From NCBI GenBank assembly GCA_027405735.1, contig JAPEHQ010000009.1, forward strand, positions 372,001 through 436,000: 64,000 nucleotides of DNA, written 5' to 3'. The notes under the pieces were generated by a model. The model made no database searches. It had not been told where the DNA came from and was given only the letters and a program-made list of their open reading frames with translations. Below, piece after piece: positions 63,112 to 64,000 of the stretch (positions are counted from its first letter, which is position 1; every line of letters begins with the position of its first letter). This stretch comes from Mucor racemosus (Eukaryota; Mucoromycota; Mucoromycetes; Mucorales; Mucoraceae). The position numbers and the translations under genes were made by a program.

Positions 63112-63850
63112 TTGTTTATTGACTTCAGTGATGGCTATGTTAATGTTTATGACATTGGAGATATAGAGGTAAGACGAAAAATTAATGTAAATCGACTCTA
63201 GCACGATAATTAGAAAGTAACAATTTATCATCATCAAATAAACTATTGCACGGTATTGAAAGATGTAAAGATTTATAGTAGTAAACTTGAATCGAGTGGG
63301 TACAGCATCGTAGATTCTTGAAGCAGTTTTCAAATATCGTAAAATCTCTTATTTTTAAGACTTATAGGGCTTATAAACGGAACATTAATTTCAAAAATTA
63401 TTCTTGTTCAGATCATTAATTTTGATACTTTTCGATTTTTTTTTCTGATTTTGCAAATTTATAGTCAATTATACTACCAATCATAAAAATAAAAAATATG
63501 TACATATACAGAATTTAAAGATTTATTTGTTCACTTAAATAAAAAATATAATTTTGTTACAAAACATTACATGAAAATCCTATAACCAAAAAATCGTTTT
63601 TGGAACAAAAATGCAAAATTTTATTAATTAACATTTAATATTAAGCTTTTATAAAATACATATTAGTCATAGCTACAATTTTCTCTAACAATGTAGTGTA
63701 TTTAAGCGTTGATTTTGGTATCAAAATTTGATATTTCTGTTTTTTGATCAAAATCATGAGTGTTGGTAAGGACGAAATGAGCCCCGAAAATGTCCGCTAC
63801 AAAAACTGAATTTTCAGACTGCACATGGTTAAATTAAGAAAAAATTGAAA
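63112..63850 (+). repeat. Dispersed repeat family B, copy 4 (partial, diverged)
   Basis: It begins with the WD40 exon end (SDGYVNVYDIGDIE, then GTAAGA) and follows copy 1 to about atgagccccgaaaatgtccg and the start of the next block, then diverges near 63845. It is more diverged than copies 1-3. Confidence 0.82.
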
Positions 63851-64000
63851 AAAATACTTTTATTCAATTTGGCCAATTTTCAAAATCCAAGAAAAATCCA
63901 AGAAAAGTTATAGAATAGAACTACTAATAATAGAGAGTGGTGAAAACCTCCTCTGAGCTAAAATAAACAACTGTGTCTATCAAAATCAATGATTTAAAAT
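63851..64000. other. Right window edge, no recognised feature
   Basis: AT-rich sequence without a gene. Confidence 0.4.

Overview
This is an AT-rich, intron-containing eukaryotic window. Introns are short (mostly 45-130 nt), have GT-AG ends and interrupt nearly every conserved gene. The gene content (a fungal CSL-type transcription factor, STN1, ARPC4, a Gyp7-type RabGAP, LETM1/Mdm38, UBA2, prohibitin-2) together with a degenerate member of what looks like a multicopy family suggests a fungus, probably an early-diverging zygomycete of the Mucoromycota type. The species cannot be named from the sequence. All exon boundaries below were read by hand from splice signals, phase and protein continuity.

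Layout. 1-1576 (-): C2H2 zinc-finger gene running off the left edge. 2268-3587 (+): STN1 telomere-capping subunit. 3588-6520: degraded sequence, including a decayed, internally deleted copy of the 3' part of STN1. 6644-8133 (+): single-pass membrane protein with an uncertain 5' end. 9105-12305 (-): CSL/Su(H)-family regulator with a polyQ tract. 12306-22060: gene-poor stretch with repeat families C and A, a fragmentary gene on the minus strand, a pseudogene of a probable expanded family, a dead Tc1/mariner-type transposase and a TA-flanked MITE. 22772-23490 (-): ARPC4. 24538-26022 (+): secreted Ser-Ala-repeat protein with regularly spaced Lys-Arg sites. 26179-26897 (-): thioredoxin-fold, AhpC/TSA-like protein. 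27074-29340 (-): UBA2. 29840-31954 (+): LETM1/Mdm38.

32360-49200 is a roughly 17-kb repeat block. It holds dispersed families A (about 1.5 kb), B (several kb, carrying a WD40 exon) and D, a 177-bp tandem repeat, a foldback, an internally deleted chromodomain Ty3/gypsy element and two solo LTRs, several of them nested with readable target-site duplications. 50294-51370 (+): prohibitin-2. 52139-53378 (+): forkhead factor. 53563-55967 (-): kelch-repeat membrane protein. 55968-59802: repeats C, D and A, with another solo LTR. 59803-62621 (+): Gyp7-like RabGAP, followed by a 144-bp polyadenylated insertion between 11-bp direct repeats, then a fourth B fragment.

The genes do not form one pathway. 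They are housekeeping functions (telomere capping, SUMO activation, actin nucleation, mitochondrial inner-membrane maintenance, Rab GTPase control), three transcription factors and two surface proteins. The least ordinary gene is the Ser-Ala/Lys-Arg secreted repeat protein at 24538-26022, a candidate precursor of Kex2-released silk-like peptides. The repeat block offers unusually clear nesting, and its family B carries a captured host exon.
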